This document shows positions 31,036 to 41,790 of a stretch of DNA of 64,000 bases, piece after piece (within the stretch, counting starts at the first letter, position 1; every line of letters begins with the position of its first letter). The position numbers were made by a program, and so were the translations under genes. The notes below the pieces were generated by a model. It saw only the letters and a list, made by a program, of their open reading frames with translations. It had not been told where the DNA came from and made no database searches. This DNA is from Lepus europaeus (taxonomy: Eukaryota > Chordata > Mammalia > Lagomorpha > Leporidae). Location of the stretch: contig NC_084835.1 in assembly GCF_033115175.1 (NCBI RefSeq), forward strand, positions 33,375,858-33,439,857. The letters run 5' to 3'.

Positions 31036-32465
31036 GTCTTTTCTTTTCTTTTCAACTTTTATCTAATAAATATAAATTTCCAAAGTACAACTTTTGAATT
31101 ATAGCAACTTCCCCCCTCCCATAACCTCCCTCCCACCCACAACCATCCCATCTCCCACTCCCATCCCATTCTTCATCATGATTCATTTTCAATTATCTTT
31201 ATATACAGAAGATCAAGTTAGTGTATACTAAGAAAAGATTTCAACAGACTGCACCCACATAGACACACAAAGTATAGAGCACTGTCGGAGTAGTAGTTTC
31301 ACCATCAATTCTCATTGTACAACACACTAAGGGCAGAGGTCCTTCATGGGGGGCAGGTGCGCAGTGACTCCAGCTGTTGATTTAACAATTGACACACATA
31401 TTTATGATATCAGTAATCACCCGAGGCTCTTGTCATGAATTGTCAAAGCCATGGAAGCCGCCTGAGTTCACCAACTCCAATCTGATATAGACGTGTCCAT
31501 ATTCAAAGTGGAAGTTCTTTCCTCCCTTCAGAGAAAGGTACTGCCTTCTTTGATGGCCCATTCTTTCCGCTGGGATCTCACTCACAGAGATCTTTCATGT
31601 AGGTCATTTTTTTTTCCCACAATCTCTTGGCTTTCCATGCCTGCAAAACTCTCATGGGCTTTTTAGCCAGATCTGAATGCCTTAAGGGCTGATTCTGAGA
31701 CCAGAGTGCTGTTCAGGGCTTTTGCCATTCTATGAGTCTGCTGTTTATCCTGCTTCTCATGTAGGATCATTCTCTCCTTTTTTATTTTATTTTATTTTTA
31801 TTTTTTTGACAGGCAGAGTTAGACAGTGAGAAAAAAAGAGAGACAGATAGAAAGATCTTCCTTCTGTTGGTTCACCCCCTCAAATGGCCACCATAGCCGG
31901 CGTGCTGCACCGATCCGAAGCCAGGAGCCAGGGGCCTCCTCTTGGTCTCCCATGCAGGTGCAGGGCCCAAGGACCTGGGCTATCCTCCACTGCCTTCCCA
32001 GGCCACAGCAGAGAGCTGGACTGGAAGAGGAGCAAGCACCTGGGACAGAATCCGGTGCCCCAACCAGGACTAGAACCCGGTGTGCTGGCACCACAGGCAG
32101 AGGATTAGCCAAGTGAGCCACAGTGCCAGCTGACACTGGTCTTATTTATGTAATCCCTTTGACACTTAGTCCCAGCTTTTTGATCAATTATGAATTTAAA
32201 CTGATCACTATAACAAGTAAGATGGCATTGGAACATGCCACCTTGAAGGGATTGAATTGGAATCCCCTGGTATGTTTCTAGCTCTACCATTAGGGGTAAG
32301 TCCAAGTGAGCATGTGCCCAACTGTACATCTTCTTCCTCTCTTATTCCCACTCTTATATTTAACAGGGATCACTTTTTAGTTAAATTTAAACGACTAAGA
32401 ATAATTGTGTGTTAATTAAAGAGTTCAACCAATGGTATTAAGTAGAACAAAAAATAGATGCTAAT
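31036..32465 (-). mobile_element. Rabbit-type LINE-1 3' UTR, minus strand, split by a CSINE
   Basis: AACTTTTATCTAATAAATAT, CCTCCCATAACCTCCCTCCC, AGACTGCACCCACATAGACACAC, GTGACTCCAGCTGTTGATTTAAC, GGAAGCCGCCTGAGTTC, GCTGGGATCTCACTCACAGAG and, past the CSINE, CACTGGTCTTATTTATGTAATCCC, CCACCTTGAAGGGATTG and GTTCAACCAATGGTATTAAGTAG are the reversed L1 tail. About 1.07 kb of L1 is left; no ORF2 part is present. Confidence 0.85.
31775..32130 (-). mobile_element. CSINE (group A), minus strand, inserted in L1
   Basis: The tail TTTTATTTTATTTTTATTTTTTTGACAGGC leads to GTTCACCCCCTCAAATGGCC, AAGCCAGGAGCCAGG, GGGCTATCCTCCACTGCC, GGACTAGAACCCGGTGTGC and the head AAGTGAGCCACAGTGCCAGC. It interrupts the L1 3' UTR, so it is younger than that L1. 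No clear TSD remains. Confidence 0.92.
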
Positions 32466-32469
32466 TTGT

Positions 32470-33580
32470 GCTGGAAGTCGGTACAGTGTGTGTTAGCTTC
32501 TTGCTCTGGTTCATGCAGTTGGGTGAAACATTCAACATATCACTGTTCTCACAGTTTCTCCTCCTGGCTGAATCACCGTGCTGTGGATAACTGAGAGATG
32601 ATGGTGGCATGGACAAGAACGTGTTTACCTGGTGCATTCCTTCCCTGAAACTATGAGATGTCTCAGATGTTGCATTGTGTGTGTACTGTTTTAAATGTGG
32701 GTAATTTTCAGTAAGATAAAACCCTGGGCGAGTGTAAAGAGAGAAATATTATTGTGATTACTATTAGCATAATCACAAAGAGCCCCTGTGTGGACTCCAA
32801 TGAGGCCAACTGGAGCCCTGTGGTTTCTTCTAAGACAGCCTTCATATTTTAAGAAGAATAAAAGGAAGCTGGCGTGAACATGTATTCAGCCCGTCCCACT
32901 CAGCTCAGTACTTAAGTTTAATCATCACTGATAACTTTAAGCCACAGAGGATAAACAAATTTGGGTTTGACCTTTGCAATAAAGAAAATCATCTATTTGC
33001 TGGGCTCCTATTGGCTATGCATATACATTCCTGACACATCAATGAGATAATAGACCCCTGGGTGAGCCATTTAATTTTCCTTTTACTGTCACTTTCCATG
33101 CCAGGTTGAAAGAAGGGGAGGGGGAAACACTGTCATCTATAATGAACATCTTAGATCAATCCTGACTTGCAGGCATTCTTCCTCAGAGCCCAGCTACAGA
33201 GACTGGGCATGCGGGAGGGTCTGGCTGGGAAGATGGTGAGCCACCTCTACATGGGACAGTCACCAGAGCCCTGGGCTTTACGAGGGGAAAGCCTGGCTGG
33301 ATAACTTGCCTGAGATCTGTCTCTGCCTCCCAGAGCCAAGGTTGTGTTTGTGCCCATCTGTCCTTTATGGGAGGGAGCACAAGCTCCCAGTACTTGATGG
33401 AGCAAGTAACAGGCTGCTTTTCCTGGAGGACCTAATAGGTGCCCAGTGAGTACTAGGTGGTTTGAATGCAGCAGCTACAGTGAGGCCAGTGTCCCTGTGA
33501 TCCCAACTTACAGATGGGAAAAATGGATGGCACACACGGATGACTTTTAAGTTAGACTAATTCCAAAGTTCAGTGTCTCT
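32470..33580. promoter_or_regulatory. Repeat-free block, candidate conserved non-coding sequence
   Basis: Right after the L1 comes a 1.1-kb stretch without a named repeat. 32740-33110 is the most enhancer-like: TATTGTGATTACTATTAGCATAATCAC, ATCACTGATAACTTTAAGCC, AGAGGATAAACAAATTTGGG, GACCTTTGCAATAAAG, ATGCATATACATTCC and CCATTTAATTTTCC. GATAA, TGACCTTTG (nuclear-receptor half-site type) and TAAT words cluster there. Conservation cannot be tested here. Confidence 0.33.
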
Positions 33581-33639
33581 GAACCGAGGGCTGGCTCTTG
33601 CTTTAGCCCTGGCTCTCTTCCTCCCTCTCTTCCTTCCTT

Positions 33640-33970
33640 TGTTTCAGATGGCTAGAGGGAGGGAAGGAGGGGAGAAGGGAGGAGGAGAAAGAAAGCAAGT
33701 AAAGTCCCATCTGCTGGTTCTCTCCCCAGATTGCCAAGTGTCTGCAATGGCTAGGGTCAGGATGAAGACGGGAGCCAGGAATTCACTCTAGGTGCCCCAT
33801 GTGGGTGACAGGGACCCAACCACTTGAACCATCAGCTGCTGCCTCACAGAGTGTGCTTGAGCAGGAAGCTTGAATGAGAAGCAGAGCCAGGTCTTCGGCC
33901 CAGGCACTGTGATACGAGATGCGGGTGTCAAAGCTGGCATCCTAACTGCTTGGCCAAATGCCTGTCTCAG
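33640..33970 (-). mobile_element. CSINE (group C, old), minus strand
   Basis: GGCTAGAGGGAGGGAAGG (degraded GA tract), CCATCTGCTGGTTCTCTCCCC, AAGACGGGAGCCAGGAATTC, GGGACCCAACCACTTGAACCATC and AAGCAGAGCCAGGTCTTCGGCCCAGGCACTGTGATACGAG lead to ACTGCTTGGCCAAATGCC. CT-rich sequence at 33605-33640 is probably the eroded tail. Confidence 0.8.
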
Positions 33971-34164
33971 CAAACTTGATCTTTTAAAAATAGTAAATAT
34001 TTTTTACTCTGTGGGCTATAAAGTCTTTGTCCCAAGCTGTAGAGAAAACAGAAACAAGAAGTGTGACCCCATTTTACTAAAAAATGATTTGCAAACCAGC
34101 TGGGTAACAGACTTAGCTGATGGGCCACAGTATGCCATCCTTGGTTCCTAAGGGGTTGCTCACT

Positions 34165-34400
34165 GGTTCTTTGGTAAAGATCTCAGCTTTTGGAATCTGA
34201 CAGAGCCAGGCTCACATCCGATTTCTGCCAGTTATTTGCTCTGCAATGTTGGAGAAATCACTTAGCCTCTGGGAGCTTGGTTTTCCTCACCTATAAAATG
34301 AGCAGAAGCCCAGCCCAAGGTGTTTGTTGTGAAAACCCAACAAGAGAGTGAGTGTGAAATATTGAACTTGGCAGTGGACTAGCTGCTGGCCAGTGGTCTC
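34165..34400 (+). repeat. MIR SINE, near full length
   Basis: GGAATCTGACAGAGCCAGGCTCACATCC, TTTCTGCCAGTTATTTGCTCTGC, GTTGGAGAAATCACTTAGCCTCTGGGAGC, GGTTTTCCTCACCTATAAAATGAG and TTGTTGTGAAAACCCAACAAG match MIR from the head to the 3' region. Confidence 0.82.
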
Positions 34401-35245
34401 GGGCCCTTGGGAGATGGTGTGCAGAGAGTGCTCCTGCCTGTGGGAGAGGAGCATTAAGCTAAGCCTGTCTAAGTAGTCAGGCAGGGCCAAATCAGGCAGG
34501 GAATGTTCTGGGTCCAGGCACCAATTTTCAGTCATTATTTTTTGGCCTTCAAAAGAACATGTTGATGTCATGGTACCAAAGTCAGAAGCTTATAATAGGA
34601 ATTCTGGCCCCTAGGATCCAGGGTAATGGGGTCTCATGTCAAAGAACAAGGAGGGAACCAAGAAATCTTTGGAAAGCTTTTTAGTAATAGTAAGAAGCAC
34701 AAAGGGCCCCTCACTGCCTCCCACTTGTAAAGAGACCCCTGCTGGGTTCCCTGTTCCAATCTGCAGTAAAATCTACAGGCTACAAGGCATCTGGTTCCAC
34801 TGGTTCACTGTCTTATTTCCCCATAGCCTCTGGCATGAAAACGCAAACCAGAGAGACACTTTCAAATTCGCTTGAGCAGTGCTTTTTCTGTCAATCAGCT
34901 GCTGATGCTGAAGACATGGTACAAGTCCGGTTACTATCTTTACCTCTGGTATAATCATCCTGGAGGAACCACAGTTAGCTACTTATCCATGGTTCCCTGG
35001 GGCACAGAACGCTGAGAAGTGAAACCCCGGAATTGGGTGGAAATAAGATAAATGGTAGCAATGAGAATGCAAAATGCCAGGCCACCTGGGGCTTGGCTTA
35101 GCCTCTGCTTCCTCACATAGGCAAAGTAAGTAGGGTTTAGGAATAGGCTATTTTGTTTAATAATGGTGCAATGCATATTTATCTCTTTTCTTTTACTGAG
35201 GCAGACAAGGAATGATTCATCCTCTTCTCTCCTATTATTTTATTA
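34401..35245. other. Unique sequence, no gene seen
   Basis: No recognised repeat. Frames of 79 and 94 codons occur without splice support or familiar motifs. Confidence 0.5.
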
Positions 35246-35249
35246 GTAG

Positions 35250-35420
35250 ATTTTTAGAAAGGATTTATTCACATAACTAAAAAATCCAGAGGCCCATTAG
35301 CATCAGGTATAGCTGGATCCAGGAGCTCAAATCATGTCATCAGGACTTACTGTGTGTGTCTTTGTCTTTCCTACTTTATACCAGCAAGACACTCTCCCTA
35401 TCTCTAACTCCCTGATAGAA
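35250..35420 (+). repeat. Old interspersed repeat of unassigned family, copy 3
   Basis: GGATTTATTCACATAACTAAAAAATCCAGAGG, GTATAGCTGGATCCAGGAGCTC, AAATCATGTCATCAGGACTTAC and CTTTGTCTTTCC match the middle of the family represented at 4000-4200 and 23545-23890. Confidence 0.55.
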
Positions 35421-35557
35421 AAGATGGTACAAAGGATAAGGCCTCAAGAGCAACAAAATCTCTTTACTGAGGTGTAGAGTTTGGTGAGGGTGGTCAAAGA
35501 AAATGTGCTGGAAGAACAAGGGTCTGAGTTTGGGATTATAGCCTCCAAGGTAAGGTT

Positions 35558-35926
35558 TAAAGTAGTATTTTTTTTTTATTTTTGACAGGCAGAGTGGAGA
35601 GAGAGAGACAGAGACAGAGAGGAAGGTCTTCCTTTTGCCGTTGGTTCACCCTCCAATGGCCGCCGCGGTAGCGCGCTGCGGCCGGCGCACCGCGCTGATC
35701 CGATGGCAGGAGCCAGGTGCTTATCCTGGTCTCCCATGGGGTGCAGAGCCCAAACACTTGGGCTATCCTCCACTGCACTCCCTGGCCACAGCAGAGAGCT
35801 GGCCTGGAAGCGGGGCAACCGGGACAGGATCGGTGCCCTGACCGGGACTAGAACCCGGTGTGCCGGCGCCGCAAGGCGGAGGATTAGCCTAGTGAGCCGC
35901 GGCGCCGGCTTAAAGTAGTATTTTTT
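35558..35926 (-). mobile_element. CSINE (group A, young) with perfect 16-base TSD, minus strand
   Basis: The body (35574-35910) carries GACAGGCAGAGTGGAGAG, the CpG-rich GGCCGCCGCGGTAGCGCGCTGCGGCC module, GGCTATCCTCCACTGCACTCC and the head AGTGAGCCGCGGCGCCGGC. TAAAGTAGTATTTTTT flanks it at 35558-35573 and 35911-35926. High CpG retention and near identity to two other copies mark it as one of the youngest elements here. Confidence 0.96.
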
Positions 35927-37631
35927 GAACGCTGGTCTCCGAGCACCTACAGAAGAGCTCCTTGGGATTTGTCGCTGTAATGTAGTTTCTTTGGCTCTAT
36001 CTCAGACCTATAGAATGCAATTGCAAGGGAGGGGTCTTTAGGAACGTATTTCTTGAGCAAGTTCCCACTGAATCTTGTGCTTATTGCAATTTAGAACAAT
36101 GTTAGGTGTAGCAGCCTCTCATTCTGCACAATTAAACAATGCAATGTGATTTGAAGATGCACATTGAAGCTAAAACAGAAAATATAAGATATGTAGGATG
36201 GGTACTAAAAAAAGAGTTTCCCGAACACTAACTCTGGAAGGCCGTTGGATCCACCTACTCCCTAGCCTTCTTGAGGAACTTACATAGACAACCTGGACTT
36301 GGTGAGTTTAGGTGCAGGCAGGAGCCTCCCATATTGCTCTACAATATGTTTTTAAAGCTTATTATAATCTGCACTATTTACATCTCCATACAATAAGGAC
36401 CAGCCAGAAAAGAGAAGATGAGTTGGAAGAATGACAGGAAGGGAATCCAGTGAGTTGTCAAGTTGAGACCACACACCTTCCAGGATGCTTGGAGCTGGGG
36501 GTGGTGGTATTACTACCAATGCCTCTTTGTTGGGTTTATTTCTGTCCCTCCTTTCTCTGCTTCCATTCTCTCCCCACCCCTCCGCTTCTCTTTGTCTTTC
36601 TGTGCAGATGGATATAGATACATGGATATAGATGTATATGAGAATATAGATATGGATATATAGAGATTTTTTCCCCCTTGCTCTTGGGCCATCCTGTTTT
36701 TCCAGGACTGATGCTGGTAAGACACAAAAATGCCCATTTGTTTCTTCCTGCTTATTCATTCTTGCAACAAAGGAACAGGAGGATGGAGAAAGCACTATCA
36801 AAGGCATTTCTGTTCAAAGGGAAAACTCCTCCGTGATCCTATTACTGTTGGAAATTCCTTCCGCTCTTTGACAGTGTAATCATTTTTCTCTCCTTGATTT
36901 TTGCCTGTTTCCCTCAGGCATCTGAACCTGAGACAGTTTTCCCTTATTTAAGATGTGTCTGTTGCATAGAAAGCCACAGAGGAGGCTCAGCATGGCTGTA
37001 GGGCATGGACAGCTCATGGCCAGGCCACACACAGCTGGATCTCTGTGGCCCTGGGGAGATGTCGCTGCGGAGGCAGGGAGGCTTTTAGAAAGCACATGGA
37101 CAAAGCATCCAAACCCCTATCAGGGAACCAAGAGAGCAGTGATTTCCTCTCCACTTCTCTTTCAGTCCTCACAGAGCAGGACGGTGTCTGGTGCTATGGT
37201 ATTTTAACACCTCTCTAACACTTCCTAATGTCCCTTTACAGTAAAGTGAGAAGGCAGGCCTCTGGGCAGAGTTTGCAGCAGGCAGCAGAACCTAGCAAGA
37301 ATTTTATCAACTTTGTTTTGTGGAATTTATCCTTAAAGGTAGCTACTGTTCATAGCAAGGGATAGTGGCTTTCCATTTGCTGTGATAATTTTAAGTTTTG
37401 TTTTCCTTGAGCAAGTTGTAAGAGAAATGAGAACTGAGTAGAAGGAAAGAACATGTAAACAGTAGGTATTATGTGGATGTGGCACAAAACGTTGATAAAA
37501 GAAGAGGACTGAAGTTTGAGAACATGACCTTGAGTCAGGGACAAATTTTCCTTCTTTTGTGTTCACTTCCAAAGTAGATTCTCCATTGAAGGCAATTGGC
37601 TAGATGCGCTAGTTTGAGTCTCTATGGATAC
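35927..37631. other. Unique sequence with a short simple repeat
   Basis: About 1.7 kb without an interspersed repeat. 36607-36665 is a degenerate GGATATAGAT tract. The 151-codon minus-strand frame (36352-36807) runs through that tract, giving an Ile/Tyr-rich stretch, and is not a credible gene. Confidence 0.5.
36607..36665. repeat. Degenerate (GGATATA)n simple repeat
   Basis: Units GGATATAGATAC, GGATATAGATGT, GAATATAGATAT and GGATATATAGAG in tandem. Confidence 0.85.
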
Positions 37632-37998
37632 AAAAGCCAAGCTCTGGCCGGCACCGTGGATTAACAGGCTAATCCTCCGCCTTGCGGTGCCGGCACACCG
37701 GGTTCTAGTCCCAGTTGGGGCGCCGGATTCTATCCCAGTTGCCCCTCTTCCAGGCCAGCTCTCTGCTATGGCCCGGGAAGGCAGTGGAGGATGGCCCAAG
37801 TGCTTGGGCCCTGCACCCGCATGGGAGACCAGGAGAAGCAGCTGGCTCCTGGCTTCGGATCAGTGCGATGTGCCGGCCGCAGTGGCCATTGGAGGGTGAA
37901 CCAATGGCAAAAAGGAAGACCTTTATCTCTGTCTCTCTCTCTCTCACTATCCACTCTGCCTGTAAAAAAAAAAAAAAAAAAAAAAAAAGCCAAGCTCT
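37632..37998 (+). mobile_element. CSINE (group A, young) with perfect 14-base TSD
   Basis: The body (37646-37984) runs from GGCCGGCACCGTGGATTAACAGG to CTGCCTGTAAAAAA with an A tail of about 25. AAAAGCCAAGCTCT flanks it at 37632-37645 and 37985-37998. The head carries GGGTTCTAGTCCC (B box) and a second degenerate copy (GGATTCTATCCC). Overlapping 91-114-codon frames on both strands are SINE shadows. Confidence 0.96.
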
Positions 37999-38109
37999 CC
38001 AGAGGAACCAAGATGGCACCAGGGAACACTTTGGCTTTGATCTTTATAGTTGTGAATGAGAAGAGCCCTCCACGCTCTTTCCCTGGGCAAAGCAGTCAGG
38101 GCAGCAGAA

Positions 38110-38410
38110 AGATGAGGCCTTAGAGTTTGATCAGCTTGGACTTGCATCTCAGCCAAGAAGGTGTCATGGATTGTGGCTTCACACCATCTAGATTGAGACC
38201 CAAGAACTGGAGAATTATGAACAAGCTAGACATCTTTTGTTCTGGAATTCTCCTACCTATAAAATGAGATTATAATAGAACTTTACACAGAGAACAGTTG
38301 TGAATATTGAACAAGTTAACACTACAGAGTACTTGGAAAAATTGCCTAGAACATAACTTCATGGTAAACGCTCAAAAAATACTATGTTTTATTATTGTTG
38401 TTGTTATGAC
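38110..38410 (+). repeat. MIR SINE, extended copy
   Basis: GAGTTTGATCAGCTTGGACTTGCATC, TTCTGGAATTCTCCTACCTATAAAATGAG, ATTATAATAGAACTTTACAC, TTGTGAATATTGAACAAGTTAAC and TTGCCTAGAACATAACTTCATGG match the MIR core and 3' end. A short (TTG)n-like tract follows. Confidence 0.65.
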
Positions 38411-39200
38411 CATCACCTTGGGTGACATTCTTTCTAAGCTCCATTTTCCTACCTACCTTAAAATGTCATTGATGTATAGCTGATACAGGAAAATTCTAGC
38501 TCCCCACTATTCCTTTCTCCCTGAAAATGTGAGACTTGTATGAGGATGTGCACATACAAATCTATCAATATGTGCATATTTGAACTTGGCTTTGAGTGGA
38601 ATCTCCACCACCATAGGGGTTTGGAGTGCTGATAACTACATATGCCCATATATGAGATTATTGGTGGTGCTTGCATCCACAGGGCTTGGAGGCAGGTATG
38701 AGTATCAGGTGTTCAAAATGGTAACTATGCCTTATGCTGGAGTCTTGGTTTTTTTGACCAGTGAAGTTCAGCAAGGCCACACTATTTTTAAGAGTCCTTT
38801 GAATAACCATTTTGTAGTTATAGCAAGCGTGAACTCCTGTCCTCCCAAGATGGAAACATTGAGGTCTTCAACAGTTGAGAACAATTTTAAGTCCATGCTC
38901 CTTACCTTGGCTGAAGTGGGCACTATCTTATTAAGTTGGTTGTAATCTACAGCTGCCCCACTTTGCTTTTGTCCATCGACTATCCAACTAACCTAATCAC
39001 TTAATTAACACAGACAAGAAGTCTTCATGGTGTTCAATAACTCTAAAGAACTACTGGAGATGCCTGGGTGGCCTGATTGGATTTAACTTGCAGCTCATTA
39101 CCTCTAGACCACGATAAGTTAAATGCAGGGCCCAGAAAACAAGCTGGATTTTGAATGGAGACCAAACTTTTGTTTAAAAATCAATCAATCTGTCCCATTA
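38411..39200. other. Unique sequence; unsupported 121-codon frame
   Basis: A plus-strand frame at 38580-38945 is open for 121 codons (starting MNLALSGIS). It shows no recognisable domain, lacks splice sites at its edges and is within chance expectation. No named repeat overlaps it. I leave it as non-coding with low certainty. Confidence 0.45.
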
Positions 39201-39203
39201 GGC

Positions 39204-39372
39204 CAGTGGTCTTAAAAGTGTGGGCCATGACCCACCAGTATACCATCACCTGGGAACTTGACATCACTAGTCTCATACTAGGGAATCAGGAATTCTAGAA
39301 GCCAGGCCTTGAAGTCAGTTCTAATGAGCCCTCCCCATGACACTAATGGAGGCTCATGTGTGAGAACCACCA
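39204..39372 (-). mobile_element. MER5A-like hAT MITE, minus strand
   Basis: The terminal inverted repeats are visible as CCAGTGGTCTTAAAAGTGTG and GTGAGAACCACC. Between them, ACCATCACCTGGGAACTTGAC and CCAGGCCTTGAAGTCAGTTCTAATGAGCCC are the reversed MER5A body. Near full length. Confidence 0.8.
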
Positions 39373-40446
39373 CTTACACTCTCTCTCAAAGTAATGGACT
39401 AGTTGTTGTGGGTCTAGACTCTTGGAGAAGAAAAAAGAGTAATACAAAAAAAAAAAAAAAAAACAAAGCCAACAACATAAAAAACAGTAGAGGCAGTAAA
39501 GAAAATCCTAAAGATGGGAGAATGAGACCTGTAGAGCCCGAATGGGAAATCCATTTACTGAAGTATGACCTTGGATCAGCAACTTAGGGCTCTGTCATAT
39601 CTAACATATGGTTTCAGACCCTCTCTTAGGATCCAGGCATGGAATAGGAAGATACTCACTCCAAGTAAGGGTGGCTACATGGAATGCTCAGAGAGATCCA
39701 AATGCTGCTGCATTGTCAGCAAAAAGTCAGTGGGACATTTCTGGGCTGAAAGAAAAAGACCAGGAAAGCCCCATAGCCCTTGAAGGTCTCCCCAAGAATC
39801 AGCACACAGATGTACTTAGTAAATGCTTACTGAATTGACAGAGATTGGACCCTGGTGACCAAAATCGAGTTTACCCTGGCTAACCTGGAACATAGTCTAT
39901 CAAGAAAAAAGTCAAGACTTGGCTCCAAAGTCATCTTTTGTATCTGCTCCTGCTGCCTGCTGAGAACCAGCTTGACTGAGAGGGGAAGAGCCAGACTTTC
40001 ACACTGGACATGCATTGTTAGCGTGTGACTTGTCTATACGAGGATAAGGATGACTTACAGATGTTTTTGGTGGGCATTGTAGCGCCAGCACCTCATACAG
40101 ATAGTGCTTGGCATACAGTAGGTGTTGTGTAAGCATTTGTTAAATAACAGAGAAAGGAGGTAAAGACAAGAAGGCAGATTGGTTGATTCTTATGAGGCTT
40201 ATGGGAAATAATGGTTTGAGAATTCCTGGCTTAATGGCTGTTACATAGATGTTCTGTAAGTAGTATATATCATGATGATGAAAAAGATATGAGGTGATGA
40301 AGAAGTAGAATGGAATCAGCAACAGTCTTCTAAGGAGCATAGAATGAGCCCTCTATTCTTGTTGCAACATGAACTGCTCTTCCTATTCTCCTTCCCTTTG
40401 CCATCCATGGTTACATAGTCTGTTCAGATCATTAGATCCAATACCA
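39373..40446 (+). other. Mostly unique; two L2-like 3' ends
   Basis: An A-run lies at 39447-39465. L2-like 3' ends occur at about 39800-39840 (ATGTACTTAGTAAATGCTTACTGAATTGA) and 40040-40150 (GTGCTTGGCATACAGTAGGTG, AGCATTTGTTAAATAACAG), both plus strand. The rest shows nothing recognisable. Confidence 0.5.
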
Positions 40447-41102
40447 TACATTCAGCAGTGTATAAACCACAGGAATGTATTTCTCACTGTTGTAGAGATT
40501 GAGAAGTTCAAGACCAGTGTGCTGGCAGATTCCATGTCTGGTGAGGCCTTGTTTCCTGGTTCATAGATGGTGCCCTCTCACTGCGTCCTCGCATGGTAGA
40601 AAGGCACCAGGCAACTCTCTGAGGCTTCTTTTTTTTTTTTTTTTTTTGACAGGCAGAGTGGACAGTGAGAGACAGAGACAGAGAGAAAGGTCTTCCTTTT
40701 GCCGTTGGTTCACCCTCCAATGGCCGCCGCGGTAGCGCGCTGCGGCCGGCGCACCGCGCTGATCCGATGGCAGGAGCCAGGTGTTTATCCTGGTCTCCCA
40801 TGGGGTGCAGGGCCCAAGGGCTTGGGCCATCCTCCACTGCACTCCCTGGCCACAGCAGAGAGCTGGCCTAGAAGAGGGGCAACTGGGACAGGATCGGTGC
40901 CCCGACCGGGACTAGAACCCGGTGTGCCGGCGCCGCTAGGCGGAGGATTAGCCTATTGAGCCGCGGCGCCGGCCTCTGAGGCTTCTTTTAACACAGTCTC
41001 TGTCCACATGACCCAATCACCTCCCAAAGACCCTACCTCCTGTTGATACCATCACATTGGTGATTAGGAACTTTAAGGGACATAGACATTCAGACCACAG
41101 CA
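40447..41102 (-). mobile_element. MaLR-type LTR (MLT1/MST-like), minus strand, split by a young CSINE
   Basis: Left of the CSINE: CAGGAATGTATTTCTCACTGTTGTAGAGATTGAGAAGTTC, GTGCTGGCAGATTCCATGTCTGGTGAGGC, GTCCTCGCATGGTAG. Right of it: ACATGACCCAATCACCTCCCAAAGACCCTACC, ACCATCACATTGGTGATTAGGAAC and GACATTCAGACCACAGCA. This is a reversed MaLR LTR, non-coding. Confidence 0.78.
40617..40989 (-). mobile_element. CSINE (group A, young) with perfect 16-base TSD, minus strand
   Basis: The body (40633-40973) includes GACAGGCAGAGTGGACAG, the CpG-rich GGCCGCCGCGGTAGCGCGCTGCGGCC module, GGGCCATCCTCCACTGCACTCC and the head TTGAGCCGCGGCGCCGGCC. CTCTGAGGCTTCTTTT flanks it at 40617-40632 and 40974-40989. It sits inside a MaLR LTR. 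Confidence 0.97.
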
Positions 41103-41574
41103 GTTGCTGTGTTTTACACATTAGGAGCCACACACTTTTGGCTGCTGAGCCTTCAAGTCTGGTGCACAATAGGTCATCCAGAGTGTTTCAGAACTGCAAT
41201 GAACGACATGAATGGGACCATGATCAAGGGGTTATGGTAGTGGTCGCACCAAGGAAGAAGACCCAGGTTAATCGCTATAAGTAATTACATGTTAGTTATC
41301 TTACCTTGTGTTATTTCTGGTGTAGGTAATCATTAACCCTTTGTTTAACACATTGTCTTCAGGATAAAAGTCAGCATGTTGGGGATCCATCTTCCTTGGT
41401 CATGTTATTAAGTTCCATAAATGTCATTAGTTACCTTGATTTGCATGATTAAAGGGTTGCTGTAAACTTGAGGAAACTTGGATATTGCCTTTCTTTAGGC
41501 ACCCCTTCCTATTTCTCTTTGTACATTAATACAAATGATGAGCCTTCCAACTCAATAGATAGTTCAGGAGAGAG

Positions 41575-41790
41575 ACTGGCTTGAATCCAGGGAATGCCAG
41601 GAGCTGCCAGACATCTCCAGCAGCCAGGAATGAGGCAAGGAATGGATTCTCTCCTGGAGCCTCTGGAGACATCACAGCCCTACTGGATTCTGGAATTTTG
41701 GTCTCTAGAATTGTGATGGAATAAGCTTTTGTTGTTGTTGGTCACCTGGTTATGGTCATTTGTTAGAGCAGCCATAGGAACCTCGTGTAC
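41575..41790 (+). mobile_element. MaLR-type LTR 3' part (MLT1-like), plus strand
   Basis: GGGAATGCCAGGAGCTGCCAGACATC, CAAGGAATGGATTCTCTCCTGGAGCCTC, TTGGTCTCTAGAATTGTGATGGAATAAGC and GTCATTTGTTAGAGCAGCCATAGGAACC are the MLT1 3' modules. It faces the minus-strand MaLR LTR 470 bases upstream. Confidence 0.78.

Noticed and set aside
36580-36610. Pyrimidine tract plus TTTCTGTGCAG acceptor-like site
   Set aside because: The following sequence is a simple repeat without a convincing donor, so no exon is called.
36352-36807. 151-codon minus-strand frame
   Set aside because: It runs through a GGATATA simple repeat giving an Ile/Tyr-rich stretch; no domain.
37624-38156. Several overlapping 87-114-codon frames on both strands
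   Set aside because: All are translations of the group A CSINE body; the same peptides recur at every CSINE.
38580-38945. 121-codon plus-strand frame not overlapping a repeat
   Set aside because: Hydrophobic segments give a superficial membrane-protein look, but no family, splice site or promoter supports it.
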